45,909 nucleotides of DNA from Ciona intestinalis (taxonomy: Eukaryota; Chordata; Ascidiacea; Phlebobranchia; Cionidae): positions 1-45,909 of the forward strand of contig NW_004190375.2 of NCBI RefSeq assembly GCF_000224145.3, in the 5' to 3' direction. Under the pieces are notes generated by a model. It made no database searches and was not told the origin of the DNA. It worked only from the letters and a program-made list of their open reading frames with translations. This document shows positions 1-15,415 of the stretch, piece by piece. Numbering within the stretch: the first letter of the stretch is position 1; each line of letters starts with the position of its first letter. The translations under genes and the position numbers were made by a program.

Positions 1-197
1 ACATTAACACCTAAGCTTATAAAATCGGTTATTTAATTTGCAAAATATTAAATTTTCTACGACAAAAAAAAATAAACCGGGGACCAATAAAATAATTATT
101 CTTTCAGTTTTCGCTGTAGCGACAATAATATCACCCACAATGCATCGCGTAGAATGGACGATCTTTTTAGTTTTTCACCCGAAGTGAAGATCAGAGG

Positions 198-1153
198 ATG
201 GGGATTTCTCAAGATTCGTGGCATAAGAGGCGGGCTACTGGCGGTAAAAGGCCGCAACCGCGTAAGAAGCGAAAGTTCGAACTTGGTCGGCCAGCAGCGA
301 ACACGAAGATTGGTGCAAAGAGAGTCCATCTGGTTCGCACACGTGGTGGCAACACCAAGTTTCGCGGCCTCAGGTTGGACACCGGTAACTTTTCCTGGGG
401 TTCTGAAGCATGCGCGAGAAAAACCCGAATCATCGACGTAATGTACAACGCAAGCAACAACGAACTTCTCCGAACCAAAACCTTGGTAAAGAACGCCATC
501 ATCCAAATTGATAGCACACCCTTTCGCCAATGGTGAGTGTAATGTTGAGATCTTTTATTGTAGGATTACTTTTATTCATAGTGTGTTTTAACAACTGTAG
601 TTTCTTGCTGGTAATTTCCTTTCTTTATTGTTTTGGTGCTAGTGAAGAATTTCTCCCCCCCCCTAACTTATTTACTAACCCCTGAGTTAGGGGGTTAGTG
701 GTAAGCAAATAAGGTGGGGGAAGACTCTTCACTAGCACCGTTGTGTTTATTGATCTATTATGATCGCTATCGTATTATAGATATAAACATTACCCCTCAC
801 CCAGGTATGAGGCTCACTACACCGTACCCCTCGGGCGCAAGAAGTCCGCCAAGTTAACGGAAGCCGAGGATGAAATTATGAACCGCAAGCGTTCCAAGAA
901 GACGCAGAAGAAATACGAGGAACGCAAGAAAGAACCGAAGGTATGGTTGGTTTGGTGAAAATTTAGGTTCATGGTAACGACATATTTGTTCCACAAGGTT
1001 GCCCAAGCATTGGAGGAACAATTCAACCAGGGTCGGATACTTGCGTGCATTTCATCACGACCCGGCCAAAGTGGTCGATGCGATGGTTATATCTTGGAGG
1101 GAAAGGAACTCGAGTTCTACCAACGCAAGATTAAAGCGAGAAAGGGAAAGTAA
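198..1153 (+). CDS. RPS8: 40S ribosomal protein S8 (eS8), 3 exons
   Basis: Structural protein of the small cytosolic ribosomal subunit. Exons 198-532, 805-940 and 998-1153 join in phase to 208 codons plus TAA, the usual animal S8 length. The N-terminus reads [17 protein letters not shown], and the C-terminal exon carries [12 protein letters not shown] and ends KIKARKGK, both diagnostic of eS8. Splice sites: GTGAGT after 532, CCAG before 805, GTATGG after 940, CAAG before 998. The first in-frame Met is used because it gives the canonical MGIS start. An AATAAA lies at 1175-1180. A pyrimidine-rich stretch near 103-115 could be the 5' end or a leader acceptor (inference). Intron 1 contains a large foldback, listed separately. 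The gene is tail to tail with the RCBTB gene. Confidence 0.97.
533..804 (+). other. RPS8 intron 1 holding a 105-bp foldback at 635-739
   Basis: Intron between RPS8 exons 1 and 2. Bases 635-739 form an almost complete inverted repeat: arms of about 48 nt starting GGTGCTAGTGAAGA and ending CACTAGCACC, with a 7-nt loop TGAGTTA. It may be a small foldback transposon or a structured intronic RNA. I did not find convincing C/D or H/ACA snoRNA boxes. Confidence 0.8.
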
Positions 1154-1430
1154 ACGTCTCGCTAATCATGTTCAAATAAAAATATAAAGAAAACAGAAGT
1201 TGTGTTTTTAATATAACATGCTTGATGTAGCTTTGTATGTAACAAAAGAACAAAGTGATAAAACATTAAAATAAGTAGTAGTTTCACAACATTTAGTTTA
1301 GTTATCATTGGAAGAATATATTTCATAGTGATAGGACATAAATAAATTGAAAGAGTTTTATGCAATTATAATTTTCAAATACATTAAAATAAAGAACAAC
1401 TTTAAATAATAATACTGCTGAGTTAAATAT

Positions 1431-5354
<3,924 letters not shown>

Positions 5355-5456
5355 GGTATTACTTGCATAGCTCTCTTTTACTTACATTTATCATCTAATA
5401 AACAAACCATAAAATTAATTTAGTTTAATTTCAAATTAATAATTATTGTTGTTAAT

Positions 5457-6750
5457 TTATTGCATGTTTGCGCCGTAAATTATTGACAGGCACTTTGGGA
5501 TAATAGTTGCGTTGCACGTGAACGCCTCAAACTGTTCGTTGTCAATTGTAAACCATTCGTCTTCAACTTTGTTGGGAATTATTTGAAACGCGCTGCAAAA
5601 TACTTCCTGTGCGGGGTCAACGGGTAGATGTTTTCCCCCCACAAAACGTGACGCTCCGTGTTTAACAAACTCAAGCAAATTAAATTTGTCGCTTTCTATG
5701 ATAACATGAGCACTCGCTGTTTCACGATCTTCATGCAGGTCATGTGAGTTCACTGAAGCGTTAAACTCCAAGGTCCGGTGGGATTTCATCGGTTCGTCGA
5801 ACCTAACGACCCCCGTGTCGTCTCCTGTTCCCTTCTTGTTCCGCACCACCGCTCACAAACCACGACGGCAACAACGAACCAAAAACTTTCCAGATAATGT
5901 TCCCAAAATCCACGTTTTGCCCCATGGGTATAATCGGAGTCGTCTCTACTTTGTCGTGAATCAACGTTGGTTCGTTGTAAGCGAGTTGGAATTGTTTTGG
6001 GGTTTGGATTTTACTTTTCAATGCAGATATGAAGTACGCCATGTGTCGTTTAATGGGACCAAAGTACCAATACTTGGGTTCCTTGTGGAAGGCGTCTCTG
6101 TACGACCCCCAAGCAAAGTCAGTCAAGGCAAACGTTTGTTTCCCAACATCCGATTTAACCTCAAGCGCGTCAACGTATCGAGTGTTTGAATCCAATATAT
6201 GGTTCGTGCAACTAATTATCCACTTGGCTTGCGAGTTGAAACTGTTTGGAGACGACAATCGTTGACAAACCGTGTTCAATGCACCAAGTGGTATAATACC
6301 CAACGGAATGTTCACCCATCGCGAATGATCTTTCCTCCTTAGCAACCCTGTGACGACCTCGTTCACCGTCCCATCTCCCCCCGCTGCCACCACCATGTCC
6401 GTTCCGTCAAGATCCAATTCCTCCATCAGGGACTTCCCCTCCCCCTCGTACTCAAGTTGAAACACCTTGACCTCGCAACCCGACAGTTGGAGCAGCGGAG
6501 ACGCGTTCTTTTTGAAAAGTTTTCCAGCTTTTCCGTGTTTTGCCGCTGGGTTAAGTACAAGCACGATACGCTTGGGGGGATGAAGATGGTTCATCGGTTG
6601 CTTGCCGCGATGAAATACTTCCCGACACTTTTGGAGTCGAAATTGATAATCAGTGAATTTGGTGTGAAGCCATCTTCCCCCAAAGCCAACGACGATGAAT
6701 CCAAAAATTGATTTCTTGGGATTATTTTTTATGTTTGTCAAAATTTTCAT
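5457..6750 (-). CDS. AGK: Acylglycerol kinase, mitochondrial (single exon, one frameshift)
   Basis: Lipid kinase of the diacylglycerol/sphingosine kinase fold; in animals AGK phosphorylates mono- and diacylglycerol in mitochondria and is also a TIM22 subunit. The N-terminus (KKSIFGFIVVGFGGRWLHTK) matches the AGK membrane anchor. The nucleotide loop reads VVAAGGDGTVNEVVTGLLRR and the substrate region KYWYFGPIKRHMAYF. The reading frame breaks: 6750 runs to a stop at 5803, while the family C-terminus continues in another frame from about 5849 to the stop at 5457. One extra base in 5803-5849, perhaps in the C run 5810-5814, explains it; without it the protein would be about 430 aa (human 422). 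It has no introns, unlike most neighbours, so it could be a retrocopy, an intronless ortholog with a sequence error, or a recent pseudogene. Confidence 0.88.
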
Positions 6751-6899
6751 TTTTTGTTAATTCCTGGTAAAGGAAAATAAAAAAGATTAAAAAAAGGCAT
6801 CGAATGATATTATGGTCGTTCAAATAAACAACAAATCCACGTAATTGCAAGATCAGAAATCATGGAAAAGCGAAAATATTTCAAAGATTAAATAAATGT

Positions 6900-7088
6900 T
6901 CAAGATTTTTCTGGTAGTTTCCCGCTTCCGTATTGTGCGTCATTGACGGCTCCTCTGTTACGTAATGTTTGTCGAACTTGTGCGAAACAAGACACCCCGG
7001 TAACAATGGTCAACCCGATAAGAATGCTTGTGACCGAGATATGAAATCTCTTCATTAAAACTTCTTTATTATTTTTCCAAAACATCAT
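6900..7088 (-). CDS. Small single-pass membrane protein, unknown
   Basis: A 62-aa ORF. After a short basic N-terminus (MMFWKNNKEVLMKRF) comes one hydrophobic segment (ISVTSILIGLTIVTGVSCFA), then a polar tail VRQTLRNRGAVNDAQYGSGK. The layout resembles small mitochondrial inner-membrane assembly proteins, but I do not recognise the family. It lies just upstream of AGK on the same strand. The start could be either of two Met codons. It could also be a chance ORF. Confidence 0.45.
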   Translation of the reverse strand: MMFWKNNKEVLMKRFHISVTSILIGLTIVTGVSCFAQVRQTLRNRGAVNDAQYGSGKLPEKS

Positions 7089-8370
7089 TCTTGCATCAAA
7101 TATATCTCAAACCTACAGAATTGTTGCTGAAATAACACAAAAAAAGATATTTATCGAGAATTAAACAACATCAATGGTTTCTAAATCACGAAACTTATAA
7201 AACGCGATTGAATAAACAGCCGTCCTGATGATTGTTACGTCATAAGTGCAATGCATGCAACTCGCGAACAACATGTGACGTCATACTATCATTCTGACAA
7301 AATCCAGTGTTTCCGAAACAAAGTTGGAAACTATGTTAATAGAAATCATACGCGGAAATAACTTTAATTGGACGACTGAGTGTTCATATAAACGCAGGAA
7401 GACTCCAGATATTATAAAGGTTAAATGGGGTAGATGGGTAATCTGTTTGACAAAATAAATATTGATTGAGTTTTTAAGCCAAAAATATTTGGAAGGATTT
7501 TGTTTTTAACCGCAACTTTAGACAAAGAGACGCAGATGCAAACATGTTTGATGAACTTCATGTACGTTATTTATTATTTCTTACGATGGCGCAGAACAGA
7601 GTAATTGAGACAACGAAGAGAAGGAAAACAGCAGGATAACGAAACGGCAGGATGAGCTTAGAATCAGTTTGAGCGATTCGTTGAGTTAAAAGTTGTATTT
7701 GTAGTCAGTTTTGTTTCACGTGTTTCTTCCTACGTTGTGTGGCGGGCACAGTTCAATCTAGATGTTTTGGGCAAAAGTAAAACTTGGCATTCTAAATTTA
7801 GTCACGAGCACCAGTGTTCCCGGGAGAAAAAGTTTTTTTCATTAAACACTTTAAGCAATGTTTGTTTAATATGAGTTTTGACAAAACTATTCTGGCAACA
7901 CTTGTACTCGGGAACACTGGGGTTTTGGTTACCCCGTTCCGCATGATTGCATCAGGATCGAATGCCACAACCGTGACTGTGACGTCACATCCGCTTAGAT
8001 TTGCAGCGAGAAGTCGTCGCGGCAGGCAGTTGTGAGGTCATAATAGGAGATTTGTGACGAAATAAAATGTTCGATAGAAATATCGCGAGCACGTGGTCAG
8101 GAGTAATGGTAGATTAATTGTGACGTAACAAACTTCGGTGTGATGTCATAAAACGGGGCATAACGTAACTTCAACGTCACAATGATGATGATAATACGAG
8201 CTTATGGCGTAACAATTGTTTTACCATTGTTTAATTGTTCTGTAACGAACAGTTTCATGGATGAGCGAGTGTTGCACCGATCGCGTTAAAGTGCGTAGTT
8301 GGTTTGTGACGTCATATTACATGATTGTTTGTTTGAATTCTGATAAACCAGGGAAATACCCAACAACGTC
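7089..8370. other. Intergenic, likely upstream region of the PTH-type receptor
   Basis: No ORF with recognisable content. Bases after 7980 hold several TGACGTCA palindromes and related TTACGTCA/TGACGTAA sites (exact copies at 7980-7987 and 8307-8314). A near-inverted pair of CCAGTGTTCCCGGG (about 7811) and CGGGAACACTGGGG (about 7909) flanks roughly 85 bp. Confidence 0.5.
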
Positions 8371-11300
8371 ATGAAGAATTTAATCGATGACGTCAACAAT
8401 GAAGTTTCTAAAACAGGAAGAATGGAGGTATTGTTACGTCACAGGTTTAATTGTTTGCTAATGAGTTATATTGCAGAAGTTTTGTTCTGAGAGCGTTTAT
8501 CGAAGCGCTAATTGTTTCAACATCTGTGTGTTGGTTTGTTGTTGCTCACCGGTGTTGTTCGTCCTTGCATTGGTAGTGCCCAGGGTAAGTAACGCTTGTT
8601 TCACAACAATACTTGTTATTGTTACGCATCAACAACACGGTATCGTCAGGAAATTTAAGATTTAAATAAAATTCTAAAATCGCGGAAACCGATTGTTCGA
8701 AGACGGTGTGATTGTTTCGTCATAATTTAATGGAAGTTCCCCGTTTGTCTTTATTATTACGTCATAGAACTCTTTGTTAAAGCAATAAACGTCACAAACC
8801 CATGACCATGAAAGTAACCAAGAAATCTTGAGCCCATTGTTACTTTATAATCACAATGGGGTTTAACAAGTGGATTGTGACGTCATCATAAACTTTGGGG
8901 ATTGTTTACTTCATGTCCGTCATCGAGTTAAACCAACCAATCAGAATTGCGAATGAAATGTTGTCAACCAATCACGTAACAGCTGTGTGTGGTTGGTTGT
9001 GACGTGATAATAACCGTTGTCGACCATAATCCCCCCAAGCCCCCACTAACCCCACTAAACCCCCTTCATCCTTCACATAGGGTGGCGGATTATAGGATAA
9101 CTTGGAATATGTTTGTTTACTATGACGTCATCATTACTTACGCATTGCATACGTCACGATTGGTAATTCTTCGTTAATGTTAAACATGATATTCTAATTA
9201 GGAAACTTTATATTGCTACGTCACAAACGCACTTGTGTCGTCACTCAACCATCGCGATGTCTCCACTTTAACGATTGTGATGTCAACAATCGCTTCGCTG
9301 ATTCCAATAGATGGATTGTGACGTCACACCTACAGTGTTGACCGAAATATCTCAGGAAACACTGTTTGTGACGTCATAGCATAATAACGCATAAAGTGAT
9401 AAAATTGTTTGCTATTACGTAACAACGGGTTCGTCTGCTGCGTCATAACCATGATATTCCCGCAAAAAGTTTCGTCACAAAGGCGATTGTTTTGTAATAA
9501 ACAGTTGCTTATTACGTAACAATGAACAAATATCGAACAATTCCAAAACAGTAATTAGATTGTGACGCATGAATAACCATTGTCGACCTGAGACAAACGA
9601 CGTGTGACGTCACATAATCGATATCGACGCGATGCATTAGCGATTGTGACGTAGAACAGTGAATCTATTAAAAGGTGTTTATAAAGTTATGGTTTCGTTA
9701 TCAATTTAAAGCGGAAATTATTAACGTCATAATCAGTGGATTCTGGTATATTATGACGCAATAACAAGTATTGTAGATGCGCATTATTTAATTCTGTTGT
9801 GGCGTCACTGTGAAAACAATTAAGCTTGTGACGTAACAGACGATGGCTGATGATGGGATAACAACAGTTCGCGAGATGATGGAGGTGCTGATGGAAGCTC
9901 AAGGAAATTGTAAGCGAGATCTTGAAGCAGGGTTGCCGCCAATGGATAAAGACGGTATGTGACGTCATAATGCATATATGTGGTACGTCATATGACCACG
10001 TAATGATGCGCAGGTAATTATTACGAAACATACTGCAAAGGTGAGTGGGACAAGATCACGTGTTGGCCCAACAGCGCCCCCGGGAGGACGGTGAGACTCC
10101 CATGTCCAGAATACATCATCGATTTCGATCATACAGGTATCTGTGACGTCATAATTAATAACACGTGACTAACAGTTTCCTAGGCCATGCGTTACGTCAT
10201 TGCTCACGTGACGGTAGATGGGCGATGGTGCGTGACACGAATCGAACGTTCAGCGATTACAGCAGTTGTAATATACCAAGGGAAGAGGACGTTGTGGAAA
10301 TGATAAGGAGGGGTGGTGATGTGAGTAGCGCGTCATCGTGACGTCATCATGACATCACACTGCATGACGTCATTAAAGTAACTTGTGATTCCCCGCAGGC
10401 AACGATGAAAAGTTTCATCCAGTTGTACACGGTCGGTTATTCTTTCTCGTTGGTTGCTCTCGTCTTCGCGATGATAATTCTCGCTTATTTCAAGTAAGGT
10501 CACGTAACAATATAAGCATGGGTGATGTCATAATACGTACTGTTACAGGCGATTACATTGTACACGCAACTACATTCACATGCATCTATTCGCTTCTTTT
10601 ATATTGAGAGCCGTCGTCATCTTTGTTAAAGATCGAGTTCTTTATTACGGAGCTGGGATTCTTGATATAAACACCCCGGATGGGGAAATGACACTAGAGG
10701 CGCTAAAGAATCGCGTGGATGAAATAGACGCTGACAGAAGCTCTTATTTGGTAACTATAGCAACATTACGTATCTGATTGTTCTGACGTAAGTATGACGT
10801 AATAGATTGGATGTAAGCTGGTGATGACGTTGTTTCATTATTTTGTTGCAACAAATTATTACTGGATTCTCGTGGAAGCTTTGTATCTTCATAGTTTGAT
10901 TTTCGTCGCGTTTTTCTCCGACAAGAAATATTTGTGGAGGTTTAGTGTAACGGGTTGGGGTAAGTCCATTTTCATACATTCATAAAAATCTTCACTATAT
11001 TACCTTCCGCTAGGTGTCCCTATACTATTCGTCGTTCCGTGGGCGATTGTTCGAGCGAAGTTTGAAGACACGGGGTGAGTATGGCGTCACGGTGTTTATG
11101 ACGCAATAACAGCTAGTGTTGAAAACAAAGCGCTTATTATCTAAGCTCGTTCCAGCATTTGTGTGATTCCTCTGTGACGTCATAACACGTATTGTTTACA
11201 GATGTTGGGACATCGCGGTGACGGAATACAAATGGATTTACAATGGCCCTATTATCGTTGCTAATGTGGTATGTATGACGTTATACACTGATGAGGTCAT

Positions 11301-12302
11301 ATATTGTGACGTAACCGAATATATTTTAGATAAACTTCTTACTTTTCCTCAACATTATCCGAGTGCTTTGGTACAAGATGCGGGAACGCGGACCTATCGG
11401 AAAAACTGACAATCGAAGACAATACAAGTATGACGTCATAATACAATATAATAAATAACGCGCGAATTTGTAGGAAACTCGCGAAATCTACGTTGGTGTT
11501 GATCCCGATGTTTGGAGTTCATGCGATCGTCTTCATCGGGATGCCTGATGATATTTCATCTGGAACTTGGTGGGACATTCGAATGTCGTTCGATCTTTTC
11601 TTCAATTCTTTCCAAGTATGACGTCATGATAGATTATCAAAAGCTTCGCTAACGCTGTTCCATTGTTGCAGGGATTCTTTGTCGCGATTATCTATTGTTT
11701 CTGCAACGGAGAGGTATTGTGACGTAACAATTGTGCCGGTTAATTATTATGACGTCACACAGGTACAAGCGGAGTTCAGGAAAGCTTGGGAAAGATTTAA
11801 TTTGAGCGTCGAAATAAAACGCGGTCGACGCGAAAGAAGTCGTTCTTCCGTCACAATGCTGACAAGTTTCAACAGCTCGGCGTCGCAACAAGTACGTATT
11901 ATGACGTCATAAACGTTCATTAAAACATCGCGATTTCCAGGCTCGTCTTTCTATTGGTGGACAGAGTAATGGGCGTGGCAACCTACGTAACAATGCTCTT
12001 TCTACCCACGTGGTCAGCGAAACCAAACTGTTGACCAATCAGAAGCCAGAATGTTCAACCAATCACATAACAGTAAGTATTATGACGTCATAAACCTAAC
12101 TGTGACTGAAATGTTGATTATAATGTCAGGGTTGTGAGGTTTATGACGAAACAATGATTCAAGAAACGTCATTGATGACAAACAACAACAACAATACAGA
12201 ACAAGAGGTATTATGATGTCATAATAACTATTGTTTTCGTAATTTAAACAAACAACTCAGGTATCAATGCCGGGAATTCCCCAGCGCCCCCCTTTTATAT
12301 GA
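8371..12302 (+). CDS. PTHR: Class B1 GPCR, parathyroid-hormone-receptor type
   Basis: Seven-TM peptide-hormone receptor. Exons: 8371-8427 (tentative), 8477-8584, 9840-9954, 10014-10136, 10184-10320, 10399-10493, 10549-10750, 10806-10959, 11014-11074, 11202-11268, 11330-11427, 11474-11615, 11672-11713, 11763-11891, 11941-12072, 12130-12207, 12261-12302; 1782 nt, 593 aa. The ectodomain has the six family cysteines (AQGNC, YETYC, ITCW, LPCPEYI, LRHC, SSC). TM2 reads [16 protein letters not shown]3 [22 protein letters not shown]6-7 [12 protein letters not shown] and [20 protein letters not shown], all typical of PTH1R/PTH2R. Exon 2 holds a hydrophobic signal-like stretch ([19 protein letters not shown]). 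The start exon is the weakest part. Nearly every intron carries a TGACGTCA-like palindrome near its 5' end. Confidence 0.93.
8585..9839 (+). other. Large intron of the PTH-type receptor, rich in TGACGTCA-like sites
   Basis: This 1.25-kb stretch has no coding signal. It holds many exact TGACGTCA palindromes (for example 8878-8885 and 9123-9130, and others near 9320, 9370 and 9605) and many one-mismatch sites (TTACGTCA, TGACGTAA). Such sites are potential CREB/ATF or bZIP sites, but their density also fits a repeat-like origin. Confidence 0.6.
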
Positions 12303-13174
12303 ACTCTTAGTGGGGGAATCCCCCATAATGGGGTCATAATACCCATTGTTGTGCAAGACACCGAAGAAAGTGAATTTGAGATCGCTGTCGAACCACTAGG
12401 AGGGGATGTTGTACAGGATGTGATGTCATCACAACATCAACAATCAATAAGTTCCGCTGTTGATGATGTCATAACCGATGATGTCATAATAGGCGATGTA
12501 GTTTGCGAAACAACCTCGTTTATTACAGACATTGTAACATAACAATATTGATTATGACATCACAAATATATCTTCATAACGTGGGGACCAAATGTAAACA
12601 TGTATTGTGACATCATATTGTTGTATTGCGATAACGTTGTGTTGTGATGTCATAATGTTGTATTGTCACATTGCGGACAATTACATTCAATTAATATTTT
12701 CTTCATCAAATAAATATTTTAAAAATGTTGAAACATTTGTTTGGGATCTGCAAATTTCACAAGAGGGATTTCCCCAAACTCAGGTCTACAGCCAAGTTGG
12801 ACACTAGGTGGCACCATGGGTTTGCTCAGGATTCCCCAAACCTAAAAACAACAGATGTGTTTTTAGAACAGGGTTACACGAGACGCCTGCTTAACATTAT
12901 GCTTGTACACCATGATGCAGTAGTTAGTTCTCGTTTACTTAATCAAAAAGTTATTGGTTCAAGGCTCGTCGCTGCTAGAATGGTGGGCGTATGTGTCCTT
13001 GGGCAAAACACTCAATCACATTGCTCCAACCCAGTGGTTACCAATAGGTTGTCTAAATTATCAAACGCAGAAATAAATAAGTTACATTTATTAACATTGA
13101 ATCTTTGTTGAAATTTATTTGTAAAACACACAAATAATGCAGAAGGTAGAATCATGAACTCACCCGCATAGACA
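12303..13174. other. 3' flank of PTHR and PTHR/CHCHD7 spacer
   Basis: Directly after the PTHR TGA, the same frame is open for another 79 codons to a TAA at 12540-12542. The region 12895-13065 contains a dispersed repeat (TATGTGTCCTTGGGCAA ... TGCTCCAACCCAGTGGT) seen elsewhere in the window. The long ORF at 12725-13111 reads through this repeat and has no family signature. TTTATT at 13124-13129 may be the CHCHD7 poly(A) signal on the minus strand. Confidence 0.55.
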
Positions 13175-13456
13175 TTACGAATCAGAAAGCGCTATATACG
13201 GTAACTTGTCGCCCAAGAATCGTTTAATTTGTTCTTGTTCCGATAAAGTTGGTATTGCGGGTTGAATTCCTTGTTGGTTTCGTTTCCTTGAAACATTTTT
13301 CCAAAACCCCACACATTCTTGGTAGTTGGCAAACGGGATGTTACATTTGTCCTTCTTGTAATTATTTCCCTCCAAACATGCGATCGATTCCTTTTGTTCC
13401 TCCACACAAGGATTCACATCACGGTTGAAATAATTTGTTGTTTTCTTTCCCGCCAT
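13175..13456 (-). CDS. CHCHD7: CHCHD7-like twin CX9C protein
   Basis: Small protein expected in the mitochondrial intermembrane space, imported and oxidised by the MIA40 pathway. Two CX9C motifs are visible: CVEEQKESIAC and CNIPFANYQEC. Context RDVNPC, CLEGNNYKKDKC and the tail GIQPAIPTLSEQEQIKRFLG match CHCHD7. It is 93 aa from MAGKK (human 85). The ATG at 13456 is preferred over 13465 because GCAG immediately precedes the AAG-ATG, which looks like a splice or spliced-leader acceptor. Single coding exon. Divergent from UBAC1, tail to tail with PTHR. Confidence 0.93.
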   Translation of the reverse strand: MAGKKTTNYFNRDVNPCVEEQKESIACLEGNNYKKDKCNIPFANYQECVGFWKNVSRKRNQQGIQPAIPTLSEQEQIKRFLGDKLPYIALSDS

Positions 13457-13693
13457 CTTCTGCATCGATGAACTTTGGTTGACCTTTATCACGTGATCGT
13501 AGTGATTGATCATGCGTGAAATGTTCATACAAACATAGAAAACATATACCATCAATTTAAAGCGAATGGGACATTCTAATATTAGTGGCAGCATCGAGTT
13601 TCGAACCCAATGTCTCCTGTTTTTTACAAAAAATTAACTATTATGACTAAGCTAAAGAAGAATTTCGGTACTAATCATCTAGTTTTCCGTAAT

Positions 13694-13927
13694 GCACACG
13701 ATGCACATTAGTTACACACGATGCCCACCAGTTACACACGATGCACATTAGTTACACACGATGCACACCAGTTACACACGATGCACATTAGTTACACACG
13801 ATGCACACCAGTTACACACGATGCACACCAGTTACACACGATGCACATTGGTTACACACGATGCACATTAGTTACACACGATGCACACCAGTTACACACG
13901 ATGCACATTGGTTACACACGATGCACA
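13694..13927. repeat. 20-bp minisatellite between CHCHD7 and UBAC1
   Basis: About 11.5 copies of a unit containing CACACGATGCACATTAGTTA, alternating with the variant ending CACCAGTTA. It sits in the shared upstream region of two divergent genes. A tRNA-SINE-like fragment (GGCAGCATCGAGTTTCGAAC) lies just left, at about 13588-13610. Confidence 0.93.
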
Positions 13928-14108
13928 GGTAATAGCAACACTATATGACGTCATAATTGTAAATAGAAGGCAACAAATCGCGTTGTTTTGATTGTCAGGG
14001 TGATGACCGTTTGTTGCGAATGTTCCGTTTACTTATATTTAAACAACATGTGATGTTATAACTAATATTTCAATTCTTTATTTATATTAAGTGTCTGGTT
14101 GAGAAAAT

Positions 14109-15277
14109 ATGACGTCAAGATGTTCTGCTTATTGTTGCGTCACAGTGAGTGATTTATACGGGAATGACACCATTGTTAATGTAACTCCAGAAATGTTGAT
14201 TGAAAAGATTAAAGAAATGGCTGTGAAACAAATAACGGCCGATACAGAAGCTACCGGGAACGTTGGCCAATACAGGTTGATTCTCATCAATAATACACCG
14301 CGGTCATTATGTGATGATAAAACTGCTAAACAAGAATCTTTATTGGAGGGTGATTCAACTTTATTGTTAAAGAATAGAAATAACAAACAACCAATGAGTT
14401 CGTTGGTTAAGGACGGAGTTGTTTCGCACGAAGGTCCGAGTTTGAGTTCGATAGCTCGTGCCACCGAGGGGTTGCCAGCAATGAGCGGGGCGTCGACATC
14501 GAGTGAAACATCGGACATGATCGGGGCGGCCACGTCATCTGAACAAGTTGAACAAACTCTGCGCAAAGTTTTGTTGGCGCTTCTTGAATTGTCGTATAAG
14601 TTCATGCATTTTAACGATGATCAAAAGTCGAAGCAGGAAGTTGAATTTGAGGTGTCAGATGTGAAACACCTCACCGACATGGGGTTTAGTGAAGCGAGGG
14701 CAAAGCGAGCGTTGGTGTTGAACAACATGAACACCAACCTAGCAATGGAATGGTTGTTGCAACACGCCGATGATTCAAGTGATGACGAACAAATGGAAAC
14801 ATCGGGGCCACCTAGTGTTGGACAACGATTCCGAAAGTTCAAACCAAACCCGACTCACCTCACGTCACTTATGGACATGGGGTTTAATAAGGAGGAAAGT
14901 GTTCAGGTGGTTGTTCCAACCTTGCATGTTGTATAATTAATGTAACGAATTATTCTCCCCAGGCTTTGAAGATCAACAACAACAACCTGAACAGCGCCTG
15001 CGAGTGGTTGCTTGGTGATCGCAAGGTGGACGACTCGCATGATGTTGAAGATGAAATGTTGAATCCCGAGAGTGAATTGTACAAAGCGTTGGTGGCGAAC
15101 CCAACTATACATATAGGGTTGCATGATAGGAAAGTATTGGAAGCTTTGGAAGACATGGTGGAGAACCCGTGGCGTAGGAACAGCTGGGCGTATGAAAGTG
15201 CCGTCGGGAACGTTATATTGCAAATCCTTAAACTTTACAATAAATATTCAACTTCTGCTCCTCAAACAAACCCATAA
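14109..15277 (+). CDS. UBAC1: UBA domain-containing protein 1 (KPC2-like), 2 exons
   Basis: Non-catalytic subunit of the KPC ubiquitin ligase in vertebrates; its UBA domains bind ubiquitin. Exons 14109-14906 and 14963-15277 give 370 aa (human 405). The first UBA has VKHLTDMGFSEARAKRALVL and AMEWLLQHADD. The second UBA is split by the intron: LTSLMDMGFNKEESVQ, then ALKINNNNLNSACEWLLGDR. The C-terminal STI1-like part has NPTIHIGLHDRKVLEALEDM, as in UBAC1. The N-terminal ubiquitin-like region is divergent. The ATG overlaps a TGACGTCA palindrome. A possible poly(A) signal AATAAA lies at 15320-15325. Confidence 0.93.
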
Positions 15278-15415
15278 TATTAATGTTATGTTTATTGTGG
15301 TTGATTTAAAAATGAAAAAAATAAATATTGCTATTGTTGCAACAATCGTTGATAAAATATTCGTTAAATAAATAACCAAGTTATAAAGTGGTAAAATGAA
15401 GGCACCATCATCACG

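Noticed and set aside
7980..9840. CREB-response enhancer as the sole explanation of TGACGTCA sites
   Set aside because: Sites are too many and extend into introns of unrelated genes and repeats, so a specific enhancer role cannot be claimed from sequence alone.
12725..13111. 128-aa ORF
   Set aside because: Reads through a dispersed repeat found elsewhere in non-coding DNA; no domain recognised.
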